From Ottelia alismoides (Eukaryota; Streptophyta; Magnoliopsida; Alismatales; Hydrocharitaceae): DNA of 64,000 nt. The notes under the pieces are model-generated. The model had not been told where the DNA came from and ran no database searches. It was given only the letters and a program-made list of their open reading frames with translations. The stretch lies in contig JAZKJV010008269.1 in NCBI GenBank assembly GCA_037367405.1, positions 62,001 through 126,000 on the forward strand, in the 5' to 3' direction. A program made the position numbers and the translations under genes. Position 1 is the first letter of the stretch; each line of letters opens with the position of its first letter. Below are positions 47,001-59,265 of the stretch, in pieces.

Positions 47001-47610
47001 GAAATACTAGATGTAGTACTAAACTTCCACCCAAGCCACATCTTGTTTCAAATTTGAGAATTCCCAATTTTCCCTCCAATGTCATTTGATTTCCTAATTG
47101 AGATTAAATTATTTCCCAATATAATTGCACATGTTTACCAATTTAAGACCTAATTACATTAGCTTTAAATACAACATTCCCACATGAATTTATCAATTTG
47201 AAAAGGATATTCAAAGAGAGTAAAAAACATCTTTCGGTTGCCACACTCTGCTTTCAGTAATGATACCTTCTGGTTTAAACCTCTACCTAAGTTTACTACT
47301 TTCACCTTAACAAGAATGAAGTGAACTACGCCTTGAATTTTCAGATCTTAGTGTTAAAGTATACGATAGAAACAACAAAGTGGTGCTCTTGGTACAATCT
47401 TCTGGGTTGGTTCTCTTAAAGGCCATGCACCCTTATCCTATTTCATGAGTGTATTCAGGAAAGACCCTCTTCCTTTAACTATAGCCCACAATAACACTCA
47501 CATAGGTGTTGTTGTCTAAGGATGCACTGCTAACATCCTACCTAAAGGCTTGAACCCATTCAGATACTATTCTCTTCCTAAACTTGCAGCTTAAATGACA
47601 CTCAAGCTTC
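44006..47610. other. Mostly AT-rich region, no gene recognised
   Basis: 3.6 kb. There is a G6/C7 inverted repeat at about 44520-44547, long AT-rich DNA at 44580-46400, a GA microsatellite at 46590-46608, and 15 C in a row at 46707-46721. Short ORFs here show no family motifs. It may contain unrecognised transposon remnants. Confidence 0.45.
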
Positions 47611-50600
47611 TGATGAAACTCGATTTCATCATCTTAATTCTTCATATTTAACCCCCTTGCTTAAATGTGCGTTAATAAATACCAGATAAAGTCCTGTAAT
47701 TATCAGAGTCTTAAATAAATTAAAAATCACAAAAATGTCAAAATTTAAATTCATGGTATTTTTAGCCTTAAAAATACCCTCAAAAATATTTTGTGTCTTC
47801 AGTTGACTTCGTCTCCTTTTTCGGTCAACATAAAACTTGTAGATCTCATCGAGATCTACAACTTTCATGTTTTGAGTTTTCTCAACTTCGGCCATTTGAC
47901 CCCTCATATTGCATAATTTCTCTGTGAATAACCTGATTGGGCCACGTGGCTCATTCTGGTTGAGCCTTGTGGCCACATCTCCTCGCGCCACGCCACCCGC
48001 GCCCGCCGCCGTCTGATGTAGAACTAAGATCTTTAATCACCACCATCCATCCCGCTTTGATATCCACCGTCAGATCAAACTCCTGGCTTCATCTCCGCCA
48101 TCCGCTAGCGCCCGCTCATCCTTGCGCCACGTGGTGTTTCCTTCCCCTCACGATCACCTCCAGATGCTCCATCCCAGCCACTTCTCCGCATCAGATAACG
48201 ATCATCCAATCATTCTCCATGTGAGATCGGGGCCGCCCGTTAGCGCCTTGATCTTCGCCTTCCACGTGGCACTTTGGGCGCCACTCGATCGTGCCCTCAT
48301 CCCTTCATCGCCACCGTCCATCGTCGCGGAATTCCCCACCATCCGATAGCCAACCAGATGCGATCTGGGCCACCCACAACGCCTCTCAAACTACTTGCCA
48401 CGTGGTAGCACTCGCCACCATTCGATGAGATCGACCCGGTTATATCCACACCACTAAATAGCGCCCTGATCATGACCGTTGGATCGAGAGATCCAACGGT
48501 CGAGATATCTTCGTCAACCTCCGATTCCCCTTCTTCCCCACGTCCTCACGCTCGCATAACTGTCGCGCCCTTCTCATTTTTCCCGAGTCTTCGGCCATCC
48601 TCTCCATGATCTCAGTAGCCCATGACCTGCACCCATCTCCCCTCATCCTCGCAGACGCTCACGCCATCCACGATCCTCCTCCACTCACGCCACATCTCCC
48701 TCGAAAGTCAAGCTATCATACGTCAACCATTGAGCTTCGACCTTCAAATACCCCGCTCCCTCCATCGATTCTCGCGGTCCACCTTTACGTGAGGGATAGC
48801 CCAGCAAGCCTCCGCCCCGCGGTAACAGCGAGGGGGCGACGAGGAGCGCGAAGACGACCGTCTCCTCTGGTGTTGACCCCTGGCCATGGTAGGCCAGGTC
48901 CGCGGTGGTTGAAGCCCCGCCAAGCTGCTTCCCATGGCTGGGGGAGTCCAGCGATGACCGGAGTGCCTTTGGCACTCAGCCCAAGCCGCCGTCGCTCCGC
49001 CCAACGACCATGTAAGCTTCTTCGACATCCTTTCTATTTTTATTCATTTTTGCTTAATTATTTAGGTCACTACACCCCTCTCCATGCTCCATTGACCACC
49101 TCTTTAGCTTTGCCTCGCATCCTCCATTCACACGCACCGCTTTCCGTTCACCCTATTCTTTTTCTACACCCCATCACGCCTCCGACCCAACTCCTCCGCC
49201 CACACGACAGAGGAGCTCCGAGCTTTTGCCTTCTTCGCTCACAGAGCTCCCATCCCACTCACGCACACACATCCTTTGCTTCGGCTATGTGCTTAATTAT
49301 GTAGGTCATCAAAACTATCAATGGCCGGAGCTCCATCGGAGCCGACTTCGTCAGCATCGCCTTCGACATACGAGCTCCGATTGACCGATCCAGAAGGTCC
49401 GACGCCTTCCCCGAGCTCCCCGCTACCTCGACAATCGTTCATGGAGCTCTGGGGAGGTCCACCGTGTCCGAGATGGAGCGGCGGAGCTGGAGCTCCTTCA
49501 CTGGAGCTCGGATCCCACCGCCAGCTGCAGCCGGAGATGAAGGTACATGCACCGTTGGATGCGCCTCTCCGAAGCACATCCAACGGTGGAGGAACAACCG
49601 CGTCACTAGCCCAGCGGATCCTCCAGCCACCGTTGGATCCTAACGATCCAATGGTGTACAAGCATCCACGTGTCAACTTCAGAGAACATCCGAGCCGCGG
49701 TGCCAAAGCTCGAGGCTTGGGTGTTCCGAACCTATGCCGAGCCTCACCAGAGCTTCGATCAACTCCGAGCCTGAGCTGAGCCTCGAGGCTGCCCGAGCCT
49801 CCTCCGAGCCTCTGCTGAGCCTGAGCATTCTTCCGAGCCTGGATGGCGCGTGCATAGCACGTACCATCTGGGTAATTTGCATAGAGGCCCACCGACTTCT
49901 TCAATTTTGCAATCAGGTCCTGATATCACGTGCAGACCACGTGCGTAGTGGGTATTTTACATTGATACCCTCGCGGGTTTTCATAATTTAAAAAATGCCC
50001 ATGTGCATGTGGGTATTTTACAAGGAAGGTCCCAACTTTCTTTTATTTGCATTTTAGTCCCTCCTAGGGACCTGTTTGTAATTATATTTCATGTTTTCTT
50101 TCAGTTATGCCCTTATTTTCTTTCATACATACCTTGAGCTTCGTAACTCCGATTGAGTTGATTTCAGTTTCATTTCGAAGCTTGTTTGATCATCTTTCTA
50201 ATGGAATGCTCATTTCATATTTTGGACACAGTGATCTGGATGCATTGTTTTAGTAGCCTTGTGTCTTTTAAAGCTTGAACTGATGCCTTGTTTAATCTGT
50301 CCATCAAATCTGTCTTCTAAATTGAGTCTGAAATTAACTAAGGTTTCAAATTGCTCAGGATTTTTACCCAAGGCATGTTTGCATTGCATTTCTCGCACAT
50401 ATTTGAATGATTAAAATAATATAAAAAATACATGTTTTATATTTGTGTGTTGCATTGTCTTGTCTTCATCCTTCAGCATTGGCTGACCTTTTGATCTTTA
50501 ACTCAACACTCAATAAATAGATAAAAATCTGGATAATCACGAGAGAGGCTCGTGTCCCTGAGTTTGACCTTGGTTTTCTTACCAAGTAAAAATACAAATA

Positions 50601-50705
50601 TGACCATCTGATTTCCTTGACCTATTAACTTAGATGGTTTTTGATGAACCTAATTCAGCCCGACTACAATGATCATTGAATCTTAATTCCACATTATTTT
50701 CGTCA
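47611..50705 (+). repeat. 5' LTR of element B (3.1 kb)
   Basis: Begins TGATGAAAC..TTTCATCA and ends TTTTCGTCA. Same zone order as LTR A: 45-nt hairpin (47827-47871), GC-rich middle with CACGTGGC words and GATCCAACGG palindromes (about 48476-48500, 49552-49592 and 49628-49654), then an AT-rich end. The sequence is related to LTR A but clearly a separate family. The minus ORF at 49293-49904 is a composition artefact. Confidence 0.93.
49012..49304 (+). other. Candidate intron within LTR B
   Basis: GTAAGCTTC after GACCAT (GACCAG in the 3' LTR, 55266) and an ATTATGTAG acceptor-like end (CTATGCAG in the 3' LTR). Length 293 nt. LTR A has a similarly placed 304-305-nt interval (27426-27729 and 40822-41126). 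Inference only. Confidence 0.35.
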
Positions 50706-50707
50706 AA

Positions 50708-50725
50708 TGGCACCGTTGCCGAGGA
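50708..50725 (+). promoter_or_regulatory. Primer-binding site, tRNA-Asp type (element B)
   Basis: TGGCACCGTTGCCGAGGA, two mismatches from the tRNA-Asp-complementary site, two bases after the LTR. Confidence 0.85.
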
Positions 50726-51816
50726 CACGAGTCATTTCTTGTATTATTTGTATTTTTATTTATTTAATTAAGTGTTGGTCATTTTGTTAATCTATTGTAA
50801 ATTTTTTCTTTTCAATTGATCTCTAATCTTTGCTTTTGTGGCGGGGCCCTTAATGATTCAAGGAGGCGATGAGTAGGAGCTACCCGCTGTGAGTAGCCGT
50901 AGAAGTACATTTGGAGCACGTTGAGAAGAAAGAAGAAAAATGTCATTTTGCATATCACGTTATTTTGTAATAATCGTCTTTTACAACGGTCTTCGATCGA
51001 AGACTCGCGAGTGTAATCGAACAAATGTGGTTGTGTGGGGATCGTCCCCACTTGATTGTTGACCTAGGACTAGGCACGCGACTCTCTGAGCTTATTTTAT
51101 TTTCCATTTTTTACGTGCTTGTTCGTAGGTAGGACACACTAATATATAGACGTACATAATCTCGCCTCACTTAGCCAAATTTAATGGATATCCTTCCCCG
51201 CTAATAGAAGCATGTTTAGGTGTGGCTTTTTGATCGACTTGCATACATGATTTCAGGTTTTTAAAATAGCCCATGTTTTCACGTATTTTTGCCAAGTCAC
51301 TGCATGATTTCTTGCTTAGCTTAGATCACGGTTTTTATCGAATACATGATTTTTCTCGATTTCCCCTCCTAGCTTGATCACCTAGGTTAAAGGAAAATGG
51401 GAATGAACGGTAGATGATGATTACTTGATTTATGTGCTCACCTTAAATCAGTGACAACCTTAAGAAAAAATGGGTCTGTTAAATTGCAAGTCAACCTAAA
51501 ATGTAGTAAAGTATTATTTTGGGAGAGCAACACCCTCGTTTACGCAATTGATTTTATTTAACACTTTTTTCGCATAAAGGTAGAATGTTTTAATCACCAG
51601 TAAAACCGACAAGATAATATACCAACCTTGGTTGGTTTCATGTGTGAGTTGGTGAAATTGAAGGGTCTTGCTTGTTTGATTGAGCCATGTTTGCTCCAAC
51701 ACCCTCCCCTGAGCCCTAGTCACTCCATCCATCTCCGAAGATTCATCCACTCACTTGTATATTCATCTTTCTTCTTCGTTCACCTCGGGTCTCTCCCAAC
51801 ATCACATTTCCATCTT

Positions 51817-52031
51817 TATACTTAGGCTAATCTCAACCTAAGTATTGGGGGGACCTGAGTCCCCGTGATTTTCTCTACACATCTTTCCTTGCCTTTATAC
51901 TTAGGTTATTTCTAACCTAAGTATAGGGGGAGCCCCTCTTAGCTCCCGTATATTTCTCTATATTTAAATGGACCTATGGACTTGTATCATCTAGTGCTAT
52001 GAGGACATAGCAAAGTTTAAGTATAGGGGGG
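51817..52031 (+). repeat. Three hairpin/polypurine modules (element B)
   Basis: 51817-51852 (stem ending ACTTAGG/CCTAAGT), 51896-51930 (TATACTTAGGTTA/TAACCTAAGTATA, 13 bp) and 51995-52031 (TGCTATG-AGGA-CATAGCA then TTTAAGTATAGGGGGG). All end in the purine tract. Confidence 0.9.
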
Positions 52032-53142
52032 TATACCGTATATACAGTATACTTACTTTAGCTATAATCTGAAAAATTTGAAAAATTTAAAACTTTTTGG
52101 CTAAAGTAAAATTCTTTGAACTAAGTGGACTCAATTGTTTTCACAGCTTTTTCTATATTATGTTACACTATTTTTATAAAAATATTTTCGAAAATGATTT
52201 GAAAAATGAGTTTTCCTTGTTTTGAAAAATCTTTTGAAAATGTTTTGAAAATTTTTATTTGTGTGACATGGTTTTGAAAATTTACTTTCTCTTTTCAAGG
52301 AAAGTTGAGTCTAACCAGTGTTCTAACCCTCTATTAAAATCCATAAAAATGAGAAAAATCCAAAAATCCCTTTAGGAGTCATTAGTGACTACTAAGCTCA
52401 ATTAAGTAGCCGCGTTCAGTGAGGGTTCGCCCTTAACAGAGTGGATGGTTTAGAGGACATCGCATAAGGCCCCATCCTCAAGTAACGGGCTCCGGCCTAT
52501 ACTTACATCCATATTGGCTCAATGCAGATGCATCTACTTAATTGAGTTTAGGCAGTCCTAATATCTCTTGAAGCTTAAAAAATGTGTCTGTTTGTTTTGT
52601 TTTTGAATGAAGGAGTGGATTAATCCTCTATATTCACACTTCCACCCAGGATCTGAAATGTTCAAGAAAGCTTGATTTCTGAGGATTTGAGATTTTAGGT
52701 TAACCAGCCTTAGCCATCAGGGTCATAGACTTAATCATCCACATTTCCCTAGATTTCTAGATTTGCATTCTATATTTCATGCTTAGTCTCAAACAAAAAT
52801 AATATGATCAACACATCACATGCACGACTGCAGTTTCGATGAGATGAGTTGACTCTTCACTTGGAGGATTGGGATGAGGAATTCGAGTTTGGATTTGATC
52901 TAATGATGCTCGAGGATGGGATAAAATCTTTGGAGGCTTCATGAAACCTGAGTGTCAACAACTTTAGCCAGTATGAGAACTTGGTTCTTATACTAATCTC
53001 TTGACATTAACCTAAGTGCCAGGGTATGAAATAAATAAATAAAGGTTGATCAATGTGCGCCAACTCTTGGTAAAAGCAGTGGAGCTAGCCAAAATACTAC
53101 AAATAAATGAAATGTCAAAGAAAAAGCTCTCATTCCACAAAG

Positions 53143-53475
53143 TTACATATCAAAGAGCTTCCACCAAAGGCGAGCGCTCCCAAAATTTTCAAAGTATCCA
53201 CTTGGACCACCGCTATTAGGATTAGAAGTCGGGCTTGCACCAAAAAAGGGCTCTGCATCGTAAATGCTACAAGTCTGGGTGTAGAAGGTACGATAGGTAC
53301 TCAAAAAAGACACACCCCGGTGTATTCCAAGTAAAACAAGTGCATACGGCTCCAACTTCTCTTGACGGACGCACTGATCAACACCAAAAAAATGTGTTGC
53401 GTAATAAGGCACTAAGAGAGGATCCTTGTTCCAATGAGAGGGAGAGAAGAAATGACACAATCCCATGCCCTCCAT
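53143..53475 (-). other. Antisense ORF in 3' region of element B
   Basis: 110 codons on the minus strand (WNKDPLLVPYYATHFFG, LSTYRTFYTQTC and more). A closely similar 103-codon ORF is in C at 62928-63239. No family is recognised. Extra ORFs, some antisense, are known between pol and 3' LTR in some plant Ty3/gypsy elements. The differences between the two copies are not obviously enriched for silent changes, so coding is unproven. Confidence 0.35.
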
Positions 53476-53841
53476 TACTGGCCTTCCATCTACATTTTTC
53501 AGTCTGATAACTAAAGAGATGGTAGACTGAATGCAAGATTTGATTTATTCTCTAGTGTTGAGGATTGGGTCCTTAGGAGGGTTTCTCAGACCAAGACCCT
53601 GGGTGAAGATTTGACTCTACTCTCATGATCACAATCAACACTAAATGTCATATCCTTAGTGTATATGTACATCAGAGAGAGTCTGGATAATTAGAGGAAT
53701 TGGGTGACTCTTGATTAAGGCTGGGTTGAACTCTAAAATTTTGGATCTCTAAAGTTGAGTGGACCTGAACTGAGTGGATCATGTACTCATATGCACAAGG
53801 GGGTTAATCCAATTTATTCATTCTCTTTGATGCTCGGGGAC

Positions 53842-53864
53842 GAGCATAGTTTAAGCATAGGGGG
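53842..53864 (+). promoter_or_regulatory. Terminal polypurine tract (element B)
   Basis: ATGCTCG-GGGA-CGAGCAT stem-loop (from about 53829), then TTTAAGCATAGGGGG before the 3' LTR. Confidence 0.87.
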
Positions 53865-56192
53865 TGATGAAACTCGATTTCATCATCTTAATTCTTCATT
53901 TTTAACCCCCTTGCTTAAATTTACGTAAATAAGTACCAGATAAAGTCCTGTAATTATCAGAGTCTTAAATAAATTAAAAATCACAAAAAAAATGTCAAAA
54001 TTAAAATTCGTGGTATTTTTAGCCTTAAAAATACCCTCAAAAATATTTTGTGTCTTCAGTTAACCTCGTCTCCATTTTCGGTCAACATGAAACTTGTATA
54101 TCTCATTGAGATCTACAACTTTCATGTTTTGAGTTTTCTCAAATTTGGCCATGTGACCCCTCATATTGCATAATTTCTCTGTGAATAACTTGATTGGGCC
54201 ACGTGGCTCATTCTGGTTGAGCCACGTGACCGCATCTCCTCGCGCCACGCCACCCGCGCCCGCCGCCGTCTGATGCAGACCTAAGAGCTTTAATCACCAC
54301 CATCTGTCCCGCTTTGATATCCATCATCAGATCAAGCTCCTTGCTTCATCTCCGCCATCTGCTAGCGCTCGCTCATCCTTGCACCACATGGTGTTTCCTG
54401 CACCTCACGATCACCTCCAGATGCTCCATCCCAGCCACTTCTCCGCATCAGATAACAACCGTCCGATCGTTCTCCATATGAAATCTGGGTCGCCCATTAG
54501 CGCTTTGATCTTCGCCTTCCACGTGGAACTTTGGGCACCACTCGATCGTGCCCTCGTCCCTCCATCGCCACCGTCCATCACCGCGGAATTCTCCACCATC
54601 CGATAGCCAACCAGATGCGATCTGGGCCACCAACAGCGCCTCTTGAACTGCTTGCCACGTGGTAGCACTTGCCACCATTCGATGAGATCGACCCAATTAT
54701 ATCCACACCGCTAAAATACGCCCTGATCATGACTGTTGGATCGAGAGATCCAACGATCGAGACATCTTCGTCAACCTCTGATTCCCCTTCTTCCCCACGT
54801 CCTCACGCTCGCACAACCGCCACACCCTTCTCATTTTTCCCGAGTCTTTGACCATCCTCTCCATGATTTCAGTAGCCCATGACCTGCACCCATCTCCCCT
54901 CATCCCCGCGGACGCTCACGCCGTCCACGATCCTCCTCCACTCACGCCACATCTCCCTCGAAAGTCAAGCTATCATACGGCAACCGCCGATCTTCGACCT
55001 TCAAATACCCCGCTCCCTCCATCGATTCTCGCGGTCCACCTTTACGTGAGGGATAGCCCAGCAAGCCTCCGCCCCTGGTGACGGGGAGGGGGCGGTGAGG
55101 AGCGTGAAGACGGCCGTCTCCTCCGGTGTTGACCCCTGGCCATGGTAGGCCAGGTCCGTGGAGGTTGAAGCCCCGGCAAGATGCTCCCCATGGCTGGGGG
55201 AGTCCAGCGATGATCGGAGTGCCTTTGGCACTCAGCCCAAGCTGCCGTCGCTCCGCCCAACGACCAGGTAAGCTTCTTCGACATCCTTTGTATTTTTATT
55301 CATTTTTTCTTAATTATTTAGGTCACTACACCCCTCTCCATGCTCCATTGACCACCTCTTTAGCTTTGCCTCGCATCCTCCATTCACGCGCGCCGCTTTC
55401 CGTTCACCCTCTACTTCTTCCACACCCCATCACACCTCCGAACCAACTCCTCCGCCCTCACGGCGGAGAAGCTCCGAGCTCCCGCCTTCTTCGCTCACAG
55501 AGCTCCCATCCCACTCACGCACACACATCCTTTGCTTCGGCTATGTGCTTAACTATGCAGGCCATCAAAACTATCAATGGCCGGAGCTCCATCGGAGCCG
55601 ACTTCGTCAGCATCGCCTTCGATATACGAGCTCTGATTGATCGATCCAGAAGGTCCAGCGCCTTCCCTGAGCTCCCCGCTACCTCGAGATCATCCATGGA
55701 GCTCTGGGGAGGTCCACCGTGTCTGAGATGGAGCGGCGGAGTTGGAGCTCCTTTGCCGGAGCTTGGATCTCGCCGCCAGCTGCAGCCGGAGATGAAGGTA
55801 CATGCACCGTTGGATGCGCCTCTCCGTAGCACATCTAACAGTGGAGGAACAACCACGTCACTAGCCCAGCGGATCCTCCAGCCACCGTTGTATCCTAACG
55901 ATCCAATGGTGCACATGCGTCCACGTGTCAACTTCAGAGAACATCCGAGCCACAGTGCCAAAGCTCGAGGCTTGGGTGTTCCGAACCTATGCCGAGCCTC
56001 ACCAGAGCTTCGATCTACTCCGAGCCTGAGCCGAGCCTCGAGGCTGCCTGAGCCTCCTTCGAGCCTCTGCCGAGCCTGAGCATTCTTCCGATCCGGGATG
56101 GCGCGTGCATAGCACATGCCATCTGGGTAATTTACACAAAGGCCCACCGACTTCTTCAATTTTGCAATCAGGTCCTGATATCACGTGCAGAC
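53865..56192 (+). repeat. 3' LTR of element B, first 2.3 kb
   Basis: Collinear with 47611-49940, including the hairpin at 54084-54128. It stops at 56192 in the middle of the sequence CACGTGCAGAC|CACGTGCG seen uninterrupted at 49936-49951, because element C inserted here. A 317-codon plus ORF (55126-56079) is an LTR composition effect. Confidence 0.93.
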
Positions 56193-58707
56193 TGATGAAT
56201 CCGTGATTCATCATCGCAATATCTTGATCTTAGCAAAATCCCCAAGTAAAATCCCAAATAAATGTACATAAAATCAATAAATTAACAAAATAACTCTTGT
56301 AAATAAAACACACTAATTATTGTATATTAGATTGTACAAAATAAATTACCCATAAAAAGCCGCAAAATAAAGGAGTTTTATACATGTAAATAGCCCAAAA
56401 CTTCAGGTATTTTTAATAATTTCATTTCAACTCCTTATTGCCTAATTCTTTCTCTATCTTGTTTATAAAAATGTTTATAAAAATATAAAAATACAAAAAT
56501 AAATTTTACCTCAAATAAATGCTCCTAGATCCCAGAGAGAAAAAACCGTAAAGTCTAACTTCCTAGCTAAATTCCCGCTCCGTATGAACTCCAAATTCAC
56601 CAAACTTATTTTTAAAGTTCAAGTTAGAAAATTATCTATCCAACAGAAGTGGTTTCATTAAAATCGGAGCTTATTTGCGAAAGTTGGGTTTTGGGACCTA
56701 GATGTACATTGTATATCTTGTATATATTCATTCTTTAGTCATTTTTTATTTTATCTTTCTCAATTACTAAAAATACAAAAAAATATGATTGTGTTGTATT
56801 TTGATTATTGTATTTTATTGTATTTTGGTCGTTGTAAATATCTCTTATTAAAAAGATAAAAAAATACATGTTAGAAAAGCAAACAAAAAAATGTACATGT
56901 TGTATGTATTTACTTGTAAATTCACCACTATTTTTTCCCTCTTTATTTTTGTTGTATTTAAAGTAGCATACTTTATATCATTATTTATTTATTTATTTTT
57001 TCCCATTCTCTACAATAACTTCCATCTTCCTCCATTAACCACCAAGTCTTCATCTAAAATAAAAAAAATTAAAAAAATCTAAAACAAAAAAGAAGTTTTC
57101 TTTTTATTTATTACATTACAGCAGAAAAAAAAAAGAAAAAAATAAAAAAAAATTAAAAAAAAATCAGAAGGAGGCAGCAGGCGCAGGTGCCGCACGCCGC
57201 CCCCTCCATTCCACAACCGACGGACCCGACGCCGCCGCCGCCGCCTCCTCTTCTTCACGGCAGCGTGCGGCCACGCCGCCCACGACCACCGCGGCCTGCT
57301 GCCGCACCTCTCCTTCGCCAGCCCCAGGCCTGCCGCCGCACCTCTCCTTCGCCAGCCCCCGGCCCGCCGCTCACGCCCTCCCACACCGCGTGCCACCACG
57401 GCCGACCAGCCGTCCTCCACATCCACGCGCCCACCGGCACCGCCGCGCGTCGCCTCGTTGCGCGCCGCGCCGCCTCCAGACCCCATCGGCACCGCCGCCC
57501 TCATCCTCACTTTGGGTTCTCCTCCTGCGTACAAGGAGGAAGAAGAAAGGTTACTTTTCTCTTTCATTTTTTTAATGTCAAAATTGTATTGTGTATATTT
57601 AAAGTTTCCTTTATTGCAAACAGGTCCCTGTATATAGTTGTGTGTAAGTTTCCAATTTTCATTTTGCACAGATACCCCTATGTTTGTATGTTGATTTGGA
57701 CACCTGTTATGCATTTGTATATTCAATGAAAAATAATTTCATGTTGAGCAACTAATTCTCTACATTGTGGATATTTATTTATATTTTTGTTGTATTTGGG
57801 TAATTAAAAAAATTGTTCAACTGAAATATTGCATATTTTACCCAATCAGTGCTCTTAAAATTATATCTCACACTCAGTTACTCTAAAAATTCCACAAAAA
57901 TTAGAAATGATGCCTTGATAAGTGCTTAACTTACTACCCAAATTTCATCTAAAATGGAGTTGTCATGTGCCCAAAATAAATGGTAGAGTATTTTTAGTAT
58001 TTGATTTTTAATTAAATCCACATAAAACATTTTTGCGAAATTTCAACTCTACTAGATTGCTTATCTAAATATCTTTCTGAGATAATTCGCACTCTGATTA
58101 ATTTGATAATGTAGATTTATTAAAAATTATTTACTCACCGTCACTCTATTTTCACTAAAAAATCCATAAAAAATTCATAACTTGTCAAAATATTAAAAAA
58201 CAATTACTGTAGCTTCCTTGCATCATGTTTTAGTTTTAGTAATTTTTTCATAATTTTTGCTTACTGTTTGTGTGAGAAATTACGAAAATACCCATAAAAA
58301 GTATGTATTTTTCATTGTTGTATTTTAACCCATAAAATTCCAAAAAAAGTACCTTGCATCATCTCTAGATTAGGACTTTAGGAAAAATATATTTTGGCTA
58401 AATTGGACTATTTTGACATTAAAATTAGTTTGGCCTATTGTACGATTTCTTAGTGTCTTGATTCACTTGCATTTGCATTTTTTTGCATTGAAAAATCTAA
58501 AAAATATCGCTTGGAAATCTAGACCTAAGTTTTTGAATTAAAATCGAAGTTGTTCCTTTGCCTCCCTGAGTTCGATCCCGGACTTGCTCGGGATATAAAT
58601 TAAAGCCGAGACACTCTTCACGGAGATCTTCTCTCGATTCTGACTGAATTGCTAAGTACACGTATTACAACGTGACCAAATTAAATATCGTATTTAGCGA
58701 CTCGTCA
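56193..58707 (+). repeat. 5' LTR of element C (2.5 kb)
   Basis: Begins with palindrome arms TGATGAATC/GATTCATCA and ends GACTCGTCA. AT-rich except for a 350-bp GC-rich island (57180-57540), which contains a 25-bp unit twice (57301-57325 and 57335-57359). It lacks the 45-nt hairpin and the GATCCAACGG array of the A and B LTRs. Proline/arginine-rich ORFs in the island are taken as composition effects. Confidence 0.93.
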
Positions 58708-58709
58708 GA

Positions 58710-58727
58710 TGGCGCCATTGCCGGGGA
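58710..58727 (+). promoter_or_regulatory. Primer-binding site, tRNA-Asp type (element C)
   Basis: TGGCGCCATTGCCGGGGA, one mismatch from the tRNA-Asp-complementary site, two bases after the LTR. Confidence 0.92.
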
Positions 58728-59265
58728 TCCTGCATGTAGAGCGCGAGAATCACTGTAAGTCTTCTGAACTGGGCATGCATCATTGATTTCATTATTTGCA
58801 TCGACTTTTCTCGACTCCCTCCCCTTGGTTTTTGAAACTTAGGTTAAAAGGAAATCGGGACTGATCGTTAGGCGTGCTTTGTTTGGTGGACTAATCAAGT
58901 GATAACTAAACTTAAAATCAGGACTTCTAATCAGAGTTGACTAAAAAAACTGATTAAAAATAATACTTGTTTTGGGAGAGCAAAACCCTCATTGTATGCT
59001 TGGCTAATTGTGATTGTTGAGAGGTGAGGACGCATCCCTAGGATAGTGCCCAAAATCTACTTTTGAGCCTTGCGTAATTGGATTGATATCTTGATTTATC
59101 ACCTAATTAAAACTGAAAAGATAAGCGGTCAGACTTTTGTGACCATCACTGTGTTGAGTAGGTGAACTCAGGGTTTGCTCTTGTGTTTGTTTGTTTTGTG
59201 TGTTATTCGGTGCACTTGCACGCTTTCTTCCTCGATCCGCTTCATTCTTCCATTTTCCCTCCAAG
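58728..59265 (+). other. 5' leader of element C
   Basis: Contains donor-like CTGTAAGTCTTC (GTAAGT 58755-58760), as in element A. It also contains the block 58801-58880 shared with A and B (TTTTCTCGAC..CC, GGTTAAAAGGAAATCGGGAC), GTGATAACTAAACTTAAAA shared with A, and a GGGAGAGCAAAACCCTC hairpin shared with B. Confidence 0.75.

Larger units (their letters stand above)
50726..53864 (+). other. Non-coding internal region of element B
   Basis: 3.1 kb without gag or pol. It holds a perfect 16-nt palindrome GTCTTCGATCGAAGAC (50989-51004), the leader block shared with A and C (51350-51420), a GGGAGAGCAACACCCTC hairpin (about 51521-51537) and hairpin/purine modules (51817-52031). It also holds a 1.2-kb 3' part (about 52650-53864) that is closely similar to 62460-63645 in element C. 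Confidence 0.85.

Noticed and set aside
55126..56079. 317-codon plus-strand ORF, and minus-strand ORFs 49293-49904 and 55515-56159
   Set aside because: All lie in the GC-rich zone of LTR B, are open in several frames at once, and show Pro/Ser/Arg-rich composition without a domain.
57187..57729. 180-codon Pro/Arg/His-rich ORF
   Set aside because: It spans the GC island of LTR C with an internal 25-bp duplication. No recognisable protein family. Better explained as LTR sequence.
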